Shown: piece by piece, positions 10,721 to 25,100 of the stretch
Layout: every line of letters begins with the position of its first letter
Position numbering within the stretch: the first letter of the stretch is position 1
DNA from: Brachypterus glaber
Lineage: Eukaryota; Arthropoda; Insecta; Coleoptera; Kateretidae
Length of the DNA stretch: 64,000 nucleotides
Direction of reading: 5' to 3'
NCBI GenBank assembly: GCA_958510825.1
Contig: OY294047.1
Coordinates: 50,637,365 to 50,701,364, forward strand
Translations under genes and position numbers: made by a program
The notes under the pieces: model-generated
Databases searched by the model: none
Told to the model about the DNA's origin: nothing
The model's input: only the letters and a program-made list of their open reading frames with translations

Positions 10721-11434
10721 AGTATATTCTATAACTAGTATGGAATAGACAATATTCTTCGCAAGCGGAAAGTTTGTCGTACGAGCCGGCAGGCGAGTAT
10801 GACGGTCCCGCGAGCGCGGAATGACTATTCCATACGTGTTGTAGACTATACTTTTTCTTCGACTGCAAATATGAAACACTGTATGGCTTTAAACTGCGGA
10901 CAAGGTTAAAAACAAAGTTTTTTGTGAGTCGACATTGTAAATGCAACAAAAAACATATTTTTAAATAAAGCAATTAATGTTATTTAATAATTTTATCAAA
11001 TCAGTACTTAAAAAAGATTTTTATTTCATTTTAGCACATATTTACAATTTATAATGCAAAAATTGATCGTTATGTCAGATTGTTGTGACAGATATCAGGT
11101 TTAAATATTTAACAATAGATGGAATGTTTTAATTTTTTGAACCAAATTGATAAAAAACTGGTCAAATATTAAGAAAAACTAATAAACTATATGTTTTAAT
11201 AATATTTTAACGCAAAACTTTAAATTGCATTAAATTATTCAATATTTCATGGTAAAATATATATATTTTTTGCTAATTTTGCCACAGTTTTCTTTACTTT
11301 TATAAACAAGAGATGGCACTACATGGGCTCATTCTAAAACTTGATACGGAATATTCATACCGTATCTAGAGCTAGAATGGATCATTCTGTGTTTGAAAAG
11401 TGTGTGTATTTGCTTACATTCTAAAGCAGTCATA
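10721..11434 (-). mobile_element. Dispersed repeat, family R, copy 1
   Basis: Matches 23537-24238 in reverse complement over ~710 bp. The overlapping frames of 111 and 78 codons here recur in the other copy, so they travel with the repeat. One end has a GC-rich palindromic block (CGCGCTCGCGGGACCG). No transposase motif recognised. Confidence 0.65.
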
Positions 11435-11684
11435 GAAAAACAAGTTTTTATCAGATCATATTTTTTTATCAGAACCTTTTGGGTTATAGAATCTATATTT
11501 TTGGACAGTATTTTTTGAAATGATGATACTAAGGCGAATATGAATCTCCTCGAATTCTCCGAATTCTTGAGTTGAGATCTTGAATGCTTCATTATCTGAT
11601 CACATACATTCACGGTCTATTTGAAATAGGTTTAATAATTTAAAAATAATATAAAAAAAAGTTTCTATAAACATTATAAAAATG

Positions 11685-11918
11685 CGAGGGGTTTATTTAT
11701 TGGACAATCCTTGTACACCTATCCAACAATCTTCTACAATCTTTGACAATTCCTTCTTCCACAATCATCTACAATCGTCCAAATTCATCTACAATTCATC
11801 AATTCATCCACAATCTTAAACAATCTTCATTAAAATGTTGTACAATCTTTTACAATCTTCCACAATCCTTTGATTCTCACAATCCTTGTACACTTTTTTT
11901 CAATAAATAAACCCCTTG
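11685..11918. mobile_element. TIR element filled with ACAATC repeats
   Basis: GAGGGGTTTATTTATTG at the left is matched by CAATAAATAAACCCCTT at the right. Between them are roughly fifteen degenerate copies of a TCTACAATC unit, so the plus strand is almost free of G. Non-coding. Confidence 0.65.
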
Positions 11919-11934
11919 TAAAACTGCGTCGTAA

Positions 11935-12410
11935 GGGACTCCCTTAAAGGGAGCTAAGTCCCTTCAAAGTGGATAAAAAATTCGGTTTTTATTTAATGAC
12001 TCAGGAACCCTTTGAGATATAGCAATGAAGGTTTTGCATGTGAACTAATCTAAATCCATTTTCGTATGTTATTTTCAAGTACTTATTTTAACCGGGGTGT
12101 CAGTTTTTTGTGTAACTTTTTTGTAAGTTTATTATTGAAACATGATTCCTCAGGTCAAAATACTTTAAAAAAAACGTACTCTTGTTGTAATGTTGCAATA
12201 ATAAAATTACAAAAAAGTTACACAGGAAAAAGTTTGGGACAAAAAACTGATATGGCCCCCCGTTTCGCACGCCCCTGGTTAAAATAAGTACATGAAAATA
12301 ACATATGAAGATGAGCTTTATTAGAATTAGTTTATAGGAACTTTTTGCATATTTTCTGATGTATAATCGCCCCTGAAAATTATTGACCCTATTAAAAATA
12401 CACTTTGTAT
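11935..12410. mobile_element. Family E internal region, partial copy
   Basis: Contains TGCGTCGTAAGGGA, a foldback with arms CAAGTACTTATTTTAACC and GGTTAAAATAAGTACATG, and GGCCCCCCGTTTCGCACG. All recur at 35760-36065. The 73-codon frame inside is repeat sequence. Confidence 0.55.
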
Positions 12411-12944
12411 GTGGGGAACATATAATATGTACTAGTCGTGAAGCCAGTTCTTTGAGCGGATTATTTAAAAACTAAAACTGGTTCACTCTTTACTAACCTT
12501 GTAATTTCTCCACAATTAAGGGGTTAAGGGGGTCACTTTTAAATTTTTTTTTAGTCTTTAGATTTTTTTTCAATTCTTAGATTTTTTTTTTAATTTTTAG
12601 AGTTTGGGGGAGTCGGGGTCGAAGGTCAAGTTTAAGATTTTTCCTGGGATATCAAATTTTAGAAAGAGTACTTGACGTATATACTTTGATAATACATAAT
12701 AAAATAATCAAAGTTGTAGGAAATGCATAAAATACTTATTTAATTTTTCAATATAAAATTATCATAAATAATAATAATCACAAAAAAACATACTTTTGTA
12801 TGGAGTGAACAATTAAACATGAAAATAAAAAAATAATAAAATATTCTAAAATTTACGACTCTTTTTACATAAAATTTTAATGATAATTTTATTTCCTTAT
12901 AACAGTTATAAATTTTCTAATATGAGAAATATGTTAAATTTTTA
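12411..12944. other. Sequence upstream of the first visible pit exon
   Basis: AT-rich, ending in the acceptor TTTTTAG. I searched it for the missing N-terminal exon of the helicase, expected to be Lys/Glu-rich, and found none. Confidence 0.45.
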
Positions 12945-12945
12945 G

Positions 12946-13101
12946 TGCCTGGTTCCAGTTCCACCCTGGAAATTCTTAGCAGTTGCACATTTTCATCTTT
13001 AAAGGACAAAGTTTGCGAAAACACCCTCAAAGCTATTGAGGATATGGGTTTTTCTACATTGACAGAAATTCAGGCCAGATCGATTCCACCTTTACTAGAA
13101 G
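12946..13101 (+). CDS. pit: pit visible exon 1 (Q motif)
   Basis: Acceptor TTTTTAG at 12939-12945, donor GTAATA from 13102. It encodes the segment before and through the Q motif (FSSL ... GFSTLTEIQ ... IPPLLEG). It starts with two bases of a codon begun in an upstream exon and ends with one base of Gly. If that upstream exon ended in A, the split codon would be ATG, giving a much shortened N-terminus; I think an unseen coding exon is likelier. Confidence 0.9.
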
Positions 13102-16100
13102 GTAATAATTTTAATAATTACACAGGCCCACAAAAAAATAAAGTCCAATTACTCTTAACCAGACTATATTTTTCTTACGTAAATGTGGGCGCTGAAAAAG
13201 AATTTGGCAATGAAAAAGCTCGATTACCCACAAACTTCTTCAGAAAAGTGGAAAAAAGAAAATATAAAACCTGCAAACAAGAAAAAATAATCTTTATATA
13301 TTAGGGGCTGTCCATATATTACGTAACGCAATTTTTCAAAAAAAAAATACTAGGTACCTCTTTTTACACTGAGTGTCACATATAACACGTATATTGTTTA
13401 TGCACAGGTACACAAAATAGAACACACATTGGTGTTCTGTGAGTACACATTCCGCGCGAAAATGTATCATCGCCGATGATTCATCGGCAAGATCACGCAA
13501 GACCGGGTCCGTAAGATTTTTTTTTAATATCAATGTCAACAGTTTTTTTACTGATTACAATATTACTTAAATATGCATAGTTTCGTCAATTTTTGTGTGA
13601 AAAAGGGAGTTATGGGCCACTAAATAGTAATTTATGTTGAAATAAAAATACATCTGACAGGCTTAGGAAATTTATTAAATTCCGTTACGTAACGTTTATC
13701 TAGACCCCCCTCCCCCCTGTCACAAACTGTAACAGTTTCTCTGACCCCCCCCCCCCCCCTAGGCGCGTTACGTAATATATGGACATCCCCTTATAAATGG
13801 ATCCATAAATAAATGTATCTGATGCCATTTGATTTGTCTCACCCGGGTGCAGCCCATATTATGTTTTTTTTTTAACTTTTAAAATCTAATCTAAATCATT
13901 ACTTAAATTAAATAAAAATGCGTTTTACCTTTTCAGGGACGAACTCTTTGTTTAAATTAATTTAGCAAAAATTAAACATACTATTGTAAAAACAGGTAAA
14001 CCACTGAATCCTGGCTATTTGATATCGTTTGTAATTGAAGCAAATGACCACTGAGCGTTATCTTATCTTATATTTTTTTAATTGTTTGACCACTTTTTAT
14101 CTGAAATCGAACCACTATATGTTAAAATGTGTTTTAATTTAAAATGGGACCTATTGTTGATGGATTTTACTATAACTGTACCCACGGTGACTTAAGGGGT
14201 TATTTACCTTCTGGCTCGGGAAAATTAAGGGTTTTTATTGATTTTTTTCAGGTATGTAATCACAACTTTATTCAAAGGACGTACAAAATATCAAATAGTA
14301 TATGTTTTAATGTGTTTTTGAAAAAAAAATTATTGCTAAATTCGGAAAGTTGTGGAAACCATGGCCTTTGCCCCGAAACGCCTACGATTTCTCGAAAACC
14401 AATACTATTTGATATTTTCTAGGTCGTTCGAATAAAGTTGCGATTAAAAAACTGAAAAAAATCAATTAATTTTCCCGAGCCAGAAGGCATATATACCTTC
14501 TGGTTATATACAGCCTGTTCCAGAACTCGCGTACAGAAATTTAAGAGGTGATTCTACATCCAAAAATATGAAAAAAAGTTTCTATAAAGGTTGGTCCGGA
14601 AATGAGCCCTAAGGGAGCTACGGCCCTTCGAAGATGACGTATTGAATGGGGAACAAAAAAAAGCACCAATAACATTTTAATGCTGCAGGGTGATTCTTCA
14701 TTTAAAACTGAGCAAAAAAGTATTATACACCAAAACACCTAAATTTAATATTAAAGGAGTAATAGCCTTTTAAAAAGTAACGTTTTTGGTGGCACAAAAT
14801 GTTACTTCCTCTTAATTGCATTTTTTTTTGAAAACGGTTGCTCCTACAGTGTTACACTATATGATATTTTATATGTATTTTTACTCTAGAAATCTATATT
14901 TTTTACAACAAATCCAAAAAACATACACATAGAAAAGTTTGGGGCAAAAATGTTTTAAGCCTCATATATTTTGTCCGTCTGGGCACGCCTCTGGATAAAT
15001 TAAAAAAATAAATTAACATAAACTTATTGCCCTTATTAATACTAGTATACATGCAAAAGCTCGCCGCTCTAGCTTAAACGGTACCCGAGTTATTAATTAA
15101 AAACCTTATTTTTATTACAATTTTAAAGGGCCCTAGATCCCTTAGGGCTCATTTCCGGACCAACCTTTATAGGAACTTTTTTTATATTTTTGGATCTAGA
15201 ATCACCTCTTAAATTTTGGCATGCCAGTTATGGATCACCCTGTATAACCCCTTAAAACTTAATAAACGCATTTTTGTTTAATTTTACCAGTTTTTATACA
15301 AATTAGACCACCGAGAAGACCACTATTTTTAATTTTTTCATAGTCTGTGACACCTTGGAGTGAGAAAAATCATTAATTTATTTTTTCTACTACCTAATTA
15401 AGTGCTAGCTTATATATTATCTACCGTTGTCAAGGCTTGTTTACCTTGGCAACCAATAAAATCAGCGAACTCATTTATTATTGACCGTTGTTAAGCATTG
15501 TTTATTGACGACGGTCAATAATGAAAAATTTTTGAGACAACTACTAACTTTTTTCAATTTATTTGTCAAACTGACAGCTATGTCAAAGTAATTTTTAAAC
15601 TTTATTTATAACTGATATTTGGAGTTACTAGCTTTAGGTAGTAGAAAAAATAGTATATGACTGATTGTTTGCCTCGACTCCGTCTCAGTCTCGAACACTA
15701 AAGACTTAGTTCGCATACTAGGTGCATAATATACTATTAGACGATGTGAAATTTTACAAAAAAAGTGTTCTATAGTTAATAAAAAACTCTTTATAACTAA
15801 GCAAACAATTTCAGGAAGGGACTTGGTGGGAAATGCAAAAACAGGCTCAGGAAAAACACTGGCTTTTTTAATACCAGCAGTAGAGTTAATCTACAAACTC
15901 AAATTTATGCCTAGAAATGGTACTGGTGTTATTATCATCTCCCCAACTCGGGAGTTGTCAATGCAGACTTTTGGGGTTCTTAAGGAACTTATGAAATATC
16001 ACCACCATACTTATGGGTAAGTAAAAACATAGGTCTGTTGCGACAGCCTTGGTTGCTAGGTTAGCTTAAATTAAGTATTTTTTCTTTCTCATAAAAGAAA

Positions 16101-19100
16101 GTATTGTGATAGAAAAAAATAATCAAATTTCACAACAACTAATAGCTGATCGCGTCAATGCCATATTTGTTACTGTCTTATAAAAAAGAAATGATTTTTT
16201 TTTGCTTAAATTATGTTGTTTTTTCCTGAAACGTCGAGAAAAATCAAAATAAGCAACAAAAAAAATATATCTGTCGGTCTGTCTGTATCCACGATAACTT
16301 AAGAACGCTTTGAGCTAGCGACTTTAAATTTGGTATGCAGATGTATTTTCATATTATCTTGGACAAGTTCGTATTTCAGCAAAATCGGCTGATGGGAAGG
16401 TGAGTAAAAGGGGGGTTAAATTTTTGTTTTGGTCGTATTTTTTTATCATTTTAAAAACCACATGAAAGCTAAATTAAAATTACACAAAAATTATTATTAA
16501 CATTTTTTCAAGCGTCCCCACCCCCTTCCGCCAAAATGTAAAAAACTGTTTTTAGACTTAACTTTTTATTATACACAATAAGAGAAAATTTAAAAACCAC
16601 ATAAGAGGTAAAATTAAATTACGCAATATGTGTAATAATAAATTTTTTCCAGCCTCTCCCCTCTCCCCCAAAATGTAAAAAATGTTGTCTGGACATAGTT
16701 TTTTATTATTCAAAATAGAAGAAAAATTTAACAAACCACCTAAAAGATAAAAAAAATCCCTCTCCCTCATTTAAAATCGTGCTTTTCTACGCAAAAGAGT
16801 GAGTAAAACATTTGTTAGCCACTAGTGGAAAAAATTAAATTTGTCCAATACATACAGATAATGAGACAATTACCAGCTTTATTTTAAATAGATAAACTCA
16901 ATAATAACCCCCGCGTGGCTTTTACTTTATTGAGTGGATAATTATTTATTTTACTCAACTGTCACTTGTCAAATTATTTTCTTGTAAATGTAATTTTTAA
17001 TAAAAATATGAATTCCTAAGCTATTTATTGGATAAAACCTTGTATGGCACTCATGGGTAAACCGATATTGCCCATGAGAAAATTAACCTGCGAGGCGTCA
17101 GCCAAGCAGGTTAATTTTACCCATAAATAACTATTTTTTTGTGTGATGGTTTTTGGGTGTCGGGCTTTTAAAGAACCATAAAACTTGTTTTTTTAATTTA
17201 TTATTTGGACGTTTCGATTCTTGTTTGAATCGTTTTCAACAATAAAAATAAATTGTTAAGCTTTGGTTTTAGTCAAATTTTGATTATGCCATAGCATTTT
17301 TAGTGCTTGTAGTGGTTTTATACATAAGGATACAGCAATTATTCGACTGATGTATCCTTATGTATAAAACCACTACAAGCACTAAAAATGCTATGGCATA
17401 ATCAAAATTTGACTAAAACCAAAGCTTAACAATTTATTTTTATTGTTGAAAACGATTCAAACAAGAATCGAAACGTCCAAATAATAAATTAAAAAAACAA
17501 GTTTTATGGTTCTTTAAAAGCCCGACACCCAAAAACCATCACACAATTGATTTATACGGGTAAGAACTTCAAATTAACTATTTTATATTTAAAATAGTTC
17601 TAAAAACAAGTGTTTCTGTAAAGGTGTTTGATAATAGTAATTAATAGTGAATATTTTATGCATCAGATAAGAAATCTATGTCATTACTTTGTACTAAATA
17701 AAATATGTAGTACTACATGATATGTAGTACATATTACTTAATTATTTAATATTCATAATACAATATACAATCAAAATAATATTTAATAAATAGATATGTA
17801 ATTATAATAAATCAATAAATAAACATATGCAGCAGCGACTTTAAGAAATTTGAAGGCTTATATGATTCTCGTTAATTAGACCTCGTTAAATGTTAAACAA
17901 ACAACAAAGCAGCGTATATCGATACCTCGGTACTAAACTGTTGAATCTCGAAATTCGGTTAATTCAACAAGTGACTGTGTATTCTTCGGTAAATTTGTGT
18001 TTTATTTAATTAACCTAGTTTTGAAATACAACAGTTTAGAACAGAGGTATCGATGTTAAAGATTAATATTAAGTTAGCATTAATTTTCAAATGTTAATAT
18101 GTATAATATTTTTTTGTCATTTAAAAAAATAAATTACTTATGAATAAAATACACTGCCCAGTAAAAAAGCTTTTCCATTTTTTACCTCCGCTCATAAAAT
18201 GTATTTTTTATTATCAGATTCACTTTCAGCAACCTTAAAAACCCCAATGTACCTATTTTCAGGAAAAAATACTTTCACCATACCATAGGGAACGTTCAAG
18301 TATTACGTAACGTAAATATTACTAAAAATTCATACACTTCAATCCTCGTTTCTCGCGTTAATAAAGGCTTTAGAGATTTCATGTTTTGGCTACCCCCCAA
18401 ATAGGGGGTGTTAGGGGGGGGGGGTAGCCAAAATATAAAATCACTACAGCCTTTAGTAACGCGGGAAACGGGGTATGAAGTGTATGAATTTTGGTACAAT
18501 TTGCTTTACGTTATACCTAAACGTCCCAAATCGGAAAAAATCTCCACAAAAACAAAAATAGTTATGGGCTGGCTAAACTTTTTCCAATATTAAAAAAAAA
18601 AAATAGAATGAAAAGTGCTATCAATATTTTTATTGTAAATTACAATTATTAAAATCAGTTATACCAAATTTAAAAAAGTTCCCCTAAAAACAAAACAATT
18701 TGCCAAGACAAACTTTTTAAGAAAAAATTAAAGAACGCGCTAGCTCGTCCAAACAAAAACCGTTTCTCTAAAAATAATTATGTAAAATTTAATATGCCGA
18801 CCCCGGTGGCGCAATGGTTAGCGCGTTTGATTACGGATCCCGGGGTTGTGGGTTCGAGCCCCACATAGAGCATGGGTGTATAGTGGTGTAAAAAGTCGGT
18901 AGATGGAACTGCGATGACTAACTGTATTGTGGGTTGCAGGTGAAACTGTAAACACATTTCAGGGTGGATGCGAGTTCTGTTGAGGACCGTGCTTCGGAGG
19001 GCACGTAAAGATGGCGGTCCCGTCAATTAGGCCATAGCAGCGAAAAACGACGTTAAACAGTATAAAACAAAACAAATACAATTTAATATAATGATCTATT

Positions 19101-22100
19101 ATGATTTATAATTATTTGATTTAGTTTTAAAATTCATAAAAATAAATCAAATAATTAAAAAGATTAAAGTTGAGTTTAAACTATTAAAAATAAGTATATA
19201 ATAATCTATAATTATTGATAATTATTATAATCAATTATTGATAAAATACACTCACCAAACTAATATACATATTGTATACAAGTCTACAATTGAAAAAAAT
19301 CTCAAAATTTAATAAATATATTTTATCCAATACATACAGATAATAAGACAATTACCAGCTTTATTTTAAATAGATAAACTCAATAATAACCCCCGTGTGG
19401 CTTTTTTTTATTGAGTGGATAATTATTTATTTTACCCACTCAACTGTCACTTGTCAAATTATTTTCTTGTAAATGTCATTAAAATTTTTAATAAAAATAT
19501 GAATTCCTAAGCTATTTATTGGATAAAACCTTGTATGGCACTCATGGGTAAACCGATATTGCCCTTTCGAAAATTAACCTGCTTGGCTGACGCCTCGCAG
19601 GTTAATTTTCTCATGGGCAATATCTTACTTTACCCACTAGTACCATAAATAACTATTTTCTACTTGCGTTTCATAATAAAGCTATTAAAGTACTTATATT
19701 TGTATACTTCAATGATACATACTGTAAAAACGGTCCAGCCAAATCTTATCAAAATCCTATGGGATTTTAAATGGTCTTGCGTAGGATTTGATGGGACCGA
19801 GAATGGTATTTTCGTTAGATTTTAAAGGAATATTGATTCATATTTCAAAGTGACGAAAACACTACCAAAGTTTATCAAAAACCATGAAAACCTGTCATCA
19901 TCAACTTGATGGGATTTCATAGGGCCTTTTAGTAAAAGGCGGTTAAGTAAGATTTGATGGGACTTTTTTACAGGGGGTTCTTTCTTCAGCTGTATTTCGC
20001 AAAATTCTCGCTTAAAAAGTAGCGTTATGATATTTAAAATTATATTTTTGTAAAAATTGTGTATAAATAAATACCAGCCTTTTAAGAGTTTTGTTGTACT
20101 CTTTTTTGATGTTAAACATTAGAACTAACACTGAAAGTTACTAATTATTTTTTAAATAATTCGTTTAAATTTTCTTAAACGCAATGCGTTTAGCTCCTCC
20201 ATTTATATAATCGCTCGCTTTCTAAAAACGCCCATTATGATACTAATGTTTTAATAAACTATTTAATACTTCTAATTTTTAATTAAAAACCAGCTGAACG
20301 GTTGCAAGCACCTTGTCAAAACATCGGCACTAGGCAATAATTTGAAATAAGAAGTTGCGTGAATACGTAACTCCAAAACGTTATATTTTAGCAAAATATG
20401 TATGTATATTTTTTGTATGGCTTAAAAAGAGCTTTCATTTAATATATAATTTTTTGAAATCGGTTTATAATTAAGTGAGTTATGCTAAAAAGATATTTTA
20501 CTGCTTTAAACTCTAATATCTTGAAAACAATGTATTTTAGGAAAAAATTGGTTATAACATTTTTTGAGCAGTTTTAAAAAATCTTTCATATAAGTGCTAA
20601 ATTAATAAAATACAATTATATATCTTAATTATAACCAAAAAACGCTAAAAACATGAGTTTTACCCCATTCTTACCTTCTTACCCTCAATCGTTTACCCCC
20701 AAAATCTAATCAGCTCTTCGATGATAAGAAACAATATACAAAAAACCGCTTGTCGATATCTTTTTTAGAAATGGAGTTATCGAGTTTACAGACAGACGGA
20801 CGATTTTTTTTTTACTGATTTCGACTCAGGAGGGTCTAAAACGTCGAGAAATGTGAAAAAAAAAACATGGTCAAAGATTTTTACTTTTCGGCGAAGATTT
20901 CAATACATCGGTACTTTTAGTAGTACTAAGTGCCGATGTAAAAAAAAAGGAAAATTTGACAGGGAATTGTATCATTTTTCCTCCTAGTTAAACAATAGTT
21001 ATTTATGGTACTAGTGGGTAAAGTAAGATATTGTCCATGAGAAAATTAACCTGCGAGGCGTCAGCCAAGCAGGTTAATTTTCGAGAGGGCAATATCGGTT
21101 TACCCATGAGTGCCATACAAGGTTTTATCTAATAAATAGCTTAGGAATTCATATTTTTATTAAAAATTGACATTTACAAGAAAATAAATTGACAAGTGAC
21201 AGTTAAGTGGAAAAAATAAATAATTATCCACTCAATAAAGTAAAAGCCACGCGGGGGATATTATTGAGTTTATCTATTTAAAATAAAGCTGGTAATTGTC
21301 TCATTATCTGTATGTATTGGATAATGTGCTATTTTTACTTTAGGTTGGTAATGGGTGGTACCGCTAGACAAACGGAGGCCCAAAAATTAGGAAAAGGAAT
21401 CAGTATTCTGGTGGCGACTCCCGGTAGGCTGTTGGATCATTTGCAGAACACTCCTGATTTTTTGTATAAAAATTTACAGTGCTTGATTATTGATGAGGCC
21501 GATAGAATTTTGGATATTGGATTTGAGGAGGAGATGAAACAGATTATAAATTTGTTGCCAAGTAAGAAAAAATATTTTAAATTTATTTATTTTAAGTAGT
21601 TTTTTGCAAATTATGATTTTTTTTTTCTTGAATTGTTTAAACACACCATACGAAGTAGTCAAATATTACAAAAAAAACGTTCTGCCATATTACATAATAT
21701 GTAATATTACGTAATATGTAATATTATTATATTACACATATTATTACGTACTTGAACTTCAATATTTTGTATATTTTGGATATAATAATAAAATTATTAT
21801 TTATAATCACTACTTTATAAAAATTCGTCTCTCCAACGCCAAGGGGCCTATCTTTTTTGCTAACGTGTTATTGTTTTATGAAAAATCAAAAAAAAAAAAT
21901 CAGATAAAAGTAAAATTCTGATTTATTATGAATTTTTATTAAAAATTTTGAGTACCAAAAGTACTAATATAACAACTAAAAAAATACAACTAAGGTTATC
22001 TAAAAATTTAAAATAGGAAGGAAAAAATCAGTGAAATTCAAACGAAAATATGTATGTTTTACGGGTGGAAACACCTGTTATTAAAATTGGCCTAACATTT

Positions 22101-25100
22101 TTTTTGCATTTTCGGGTTTGGAATATCATGAAAAGTCCAGAAAATATGAAAAAGTGGGTGTTAAAAAAATGTCTGTCTGTCATAACTTTTTAACGGAATG
22201 TCTGATTTAAAAAAATCACCAAACAACCATTTCTATTTGCGTTACATCAAATATGGTTAATATTGGCGTATGGCAAGGGGGTCAAAATGCACAAAACTAT
22301 ATTTTTTTGCGATATCTCAGTTTATATTTATAGTAGGACAATTTTTTAGCATAAATGAAAATAATGTTTAAGTCCCTACAAAAACATAATATGTTTTTGT
22401 AATAATCACATTATGTGATTATTCTTATCGTAGGACTATTAGTTTCCGAAATATAGACATTTTTAGGCATTTTTACATTTTTAGATGTCAAATTTTGATA
22501 CTAGGTTGTTAAATTTCAGTCATAGGTAAAATTAATTTCAATTAATGTCTCTTTTAATAAATTTCTGATAATGGTGCGGCCAGAAAAACAATCCGATAAA
22601 GCTAAAAGGAAAAAACAAAGGGATATGGTCTAAAAATACAGGAAAAGTGAACTTAATTTCATATCTTATTTTATAAACTTCCACAATTTTCCACCCGTCC
22701 AGAAAAGGTACCACATTTTTTATATTTATTTATTTTTAGAACGTAGGCAAACGATGCTCTTCAGTGCCACCTCGAGCAAAAAAACTCAAGCTTTAACATC
22801 CTTGGCGTTAAAGAAAGAACCGGTCTACGTAGGCGTGGACGACTCAAAAGACGAGGCTACAGTTTCGGGGCTCGAGCAGGGCTACGTCGTGTGCCCTTCT
22901 GAAAAAAGGCTGCTCGTGCTTTTCACATTCCTGAAGAAGAACAGAAAGAAGAAGGTCATGGTGTTTTTCAGTTCTTGTATGTCTGTCAAATATCACCACG
23001 AGTTGTTCAACTATATTGATTTGCCAGTTATGTGTATTCATGTAAGTAATAATAGAAATAGGTATTGTTTAAGTAGATTATCCTAAAAAATTAAATAAAA
23101 ACTATAACTCTACCCTGCTGAAAATGACGGGTCTGCGCGGTTATAAATGGTGCATAAACCGGACTTGAGCGGATGAAATTCACCCGCTCAAGTCCGGTCT
23201 ATGCTACATTTATACTCGCGCAGACCCGTCATTTTCAATAGGGTAGCGTTTTTTTTTTTGTTTATTATAATATAAACAAGCCGTAAAGACATTAAGGCAG
23301 AAAAAAACTTACCTTAGCGCATTACGTAGTCTTGTGTTTAGATGTCTCCCTGCGGTAAGTGTTGCACACTTAGTGTCCTTGCGCGGTAAATCGTTTTTTC
23401 TGTCTTTAGTTGCGGTTTTGTTTGTATTGATTTCATCTATCACTAAGTGTGCTTGATATAGTACTTTTTATTACTGTCGACTTTTTGATTAAGTAATGTC
23501 TGGTTGGTAGTGAGAAAAATAATTTTTTCTACGACTGCTTTAGAATGTAAGCAAATGCACACACTTTTCAAACACAGAATGAATCCATTCTAGATCTAGA
23601 TACGGTATGAATATTCCGTATCAAGTGTTAGAATGAGCACATGTAGTGTCATCTCTTATTTATAAAAGTAAAGAAAACGGTAGCAAAATTAGCAAAAATA
23701 TATATATATTTTACCATGAAATATTGAATAATTTAATGCAATTTAAAGTTTTGCGTTAAAATTACATAAAGTTTATTAGTTTTTCCTAATATTTGACCAG
23801 TTTTTTATCAATTCAGTTCAAAAAATTAAAACTGTTTCATCTATTGTTAAATATTTAAACCTGGTATCTGTCACAACAATCTGACATAACCTTCAATTTT
23901 TGCATTATAATTTGTAAATATGTGTTAAAATGAAATAAAAATCTTTTTTAAGTACTGATTTGATAAAATTATTAAATAACATTAATTGCTTTATTTAAAA
24001 ATATGTGTTTTGTTGCATTTACAATGTCGAGTCACAAAAAACATCGTTTTTAACCTGGTCCGCAGTTTAAAGCCATACAGTGTTTCATATTTGCAGTCGA
24101 AGAAAAAGTTTAGTCTACAACACGTATGGAATAGTCATTCCGCGCTCGCGGGACCGTCATACTCGCTTGCCGGCTCGTATGACAAACTTTCCGCTCGCGC
24201 GGAATATTGTCTTTTCCATACTAGTTATAGAATATAATATTTCGAAATACTCAAGTTAAAATTATTTAAAATCCGATATTTTTACTAATAATTTTGTCCA
24301 AAATATTTTTTTTTATGATTACTTTAGAATATCATTCTTAAATGGTTTTTAATGAATGGAATGGAACACAATTTGAATGTAGAATATTTATTTATTTTTT
24401 AATTGATGTGTATTATTATAGGTTTTAAAAATGGCATTAAAAATCCCTAGTTTAATGTTTATGCGTTCTGATAGATTTGTTTGTGTTGCAACGTTGTTAA
24501 GAAGATAACAATTGGTACACATTGCTTACTTAAAATGACAGCAATAATTTACTGTCAGTAAACAACGTGTTGGATAATTGTTATTTATGGTAATAGTTGG
24601 TAAACTAAGATATTTCCTATCTGTTTACTTACGTTTTAAATAACATTGCCTATTTTTTACCAAAAAAATTAATTATTAGTTATGAAATTAAAACAAATAT
24701 TTAATTCTTCATTAAAATAATAAAAAAATACAGTAAATTTGAACAGATATGTGTTTTTTTTATTTTTCTGTGACGCACTAGTGTTTTTTTCAGTTTCTAA
24801 TAGATACTAGTATATTACGCACCGAGTAGGCGAACCTAGTTTTCAGTGCACTCAATGTTCACTGAAATGGTTTGCGTCGAGGTGCGTATACTATTTTTCC
24901 TACGACCTAAACATCCAAAAAACGCAAAAATTATCTTAAAATTATTATTAAGTATATTTATAATTAATATTTTATAGACATATTATGCTAAGATAACTAT
25001 TCAGAAGCTGGATTTTTTTTGATACTATTCGAGATCAGAAATAATTTTTTTTTCTCTTGCCTTGTAAATTTTGAGTTTAGGTGGGGTGAATGGGTATATA

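Noticed and set aside
10638..11613. Minus-strand frames of 111, 78 and 94 codons
   Set aside because: They lie in or beside family R, which recurs at 23537-24238, and have no protein motif.
12066..12287. 73-codon frame as the missing first exon of pit
   Set aside because: The same sequence recurs at 35760-36065 as part of family E, and it is hydrophobic rather than Lys/Glu-rich.
18796..18870. Possible tRNA gene
   Set aside because: A and B boxes are good but the ends do not form an acceptor stem. The sequence continues into a SINE body with an A-rich tail.
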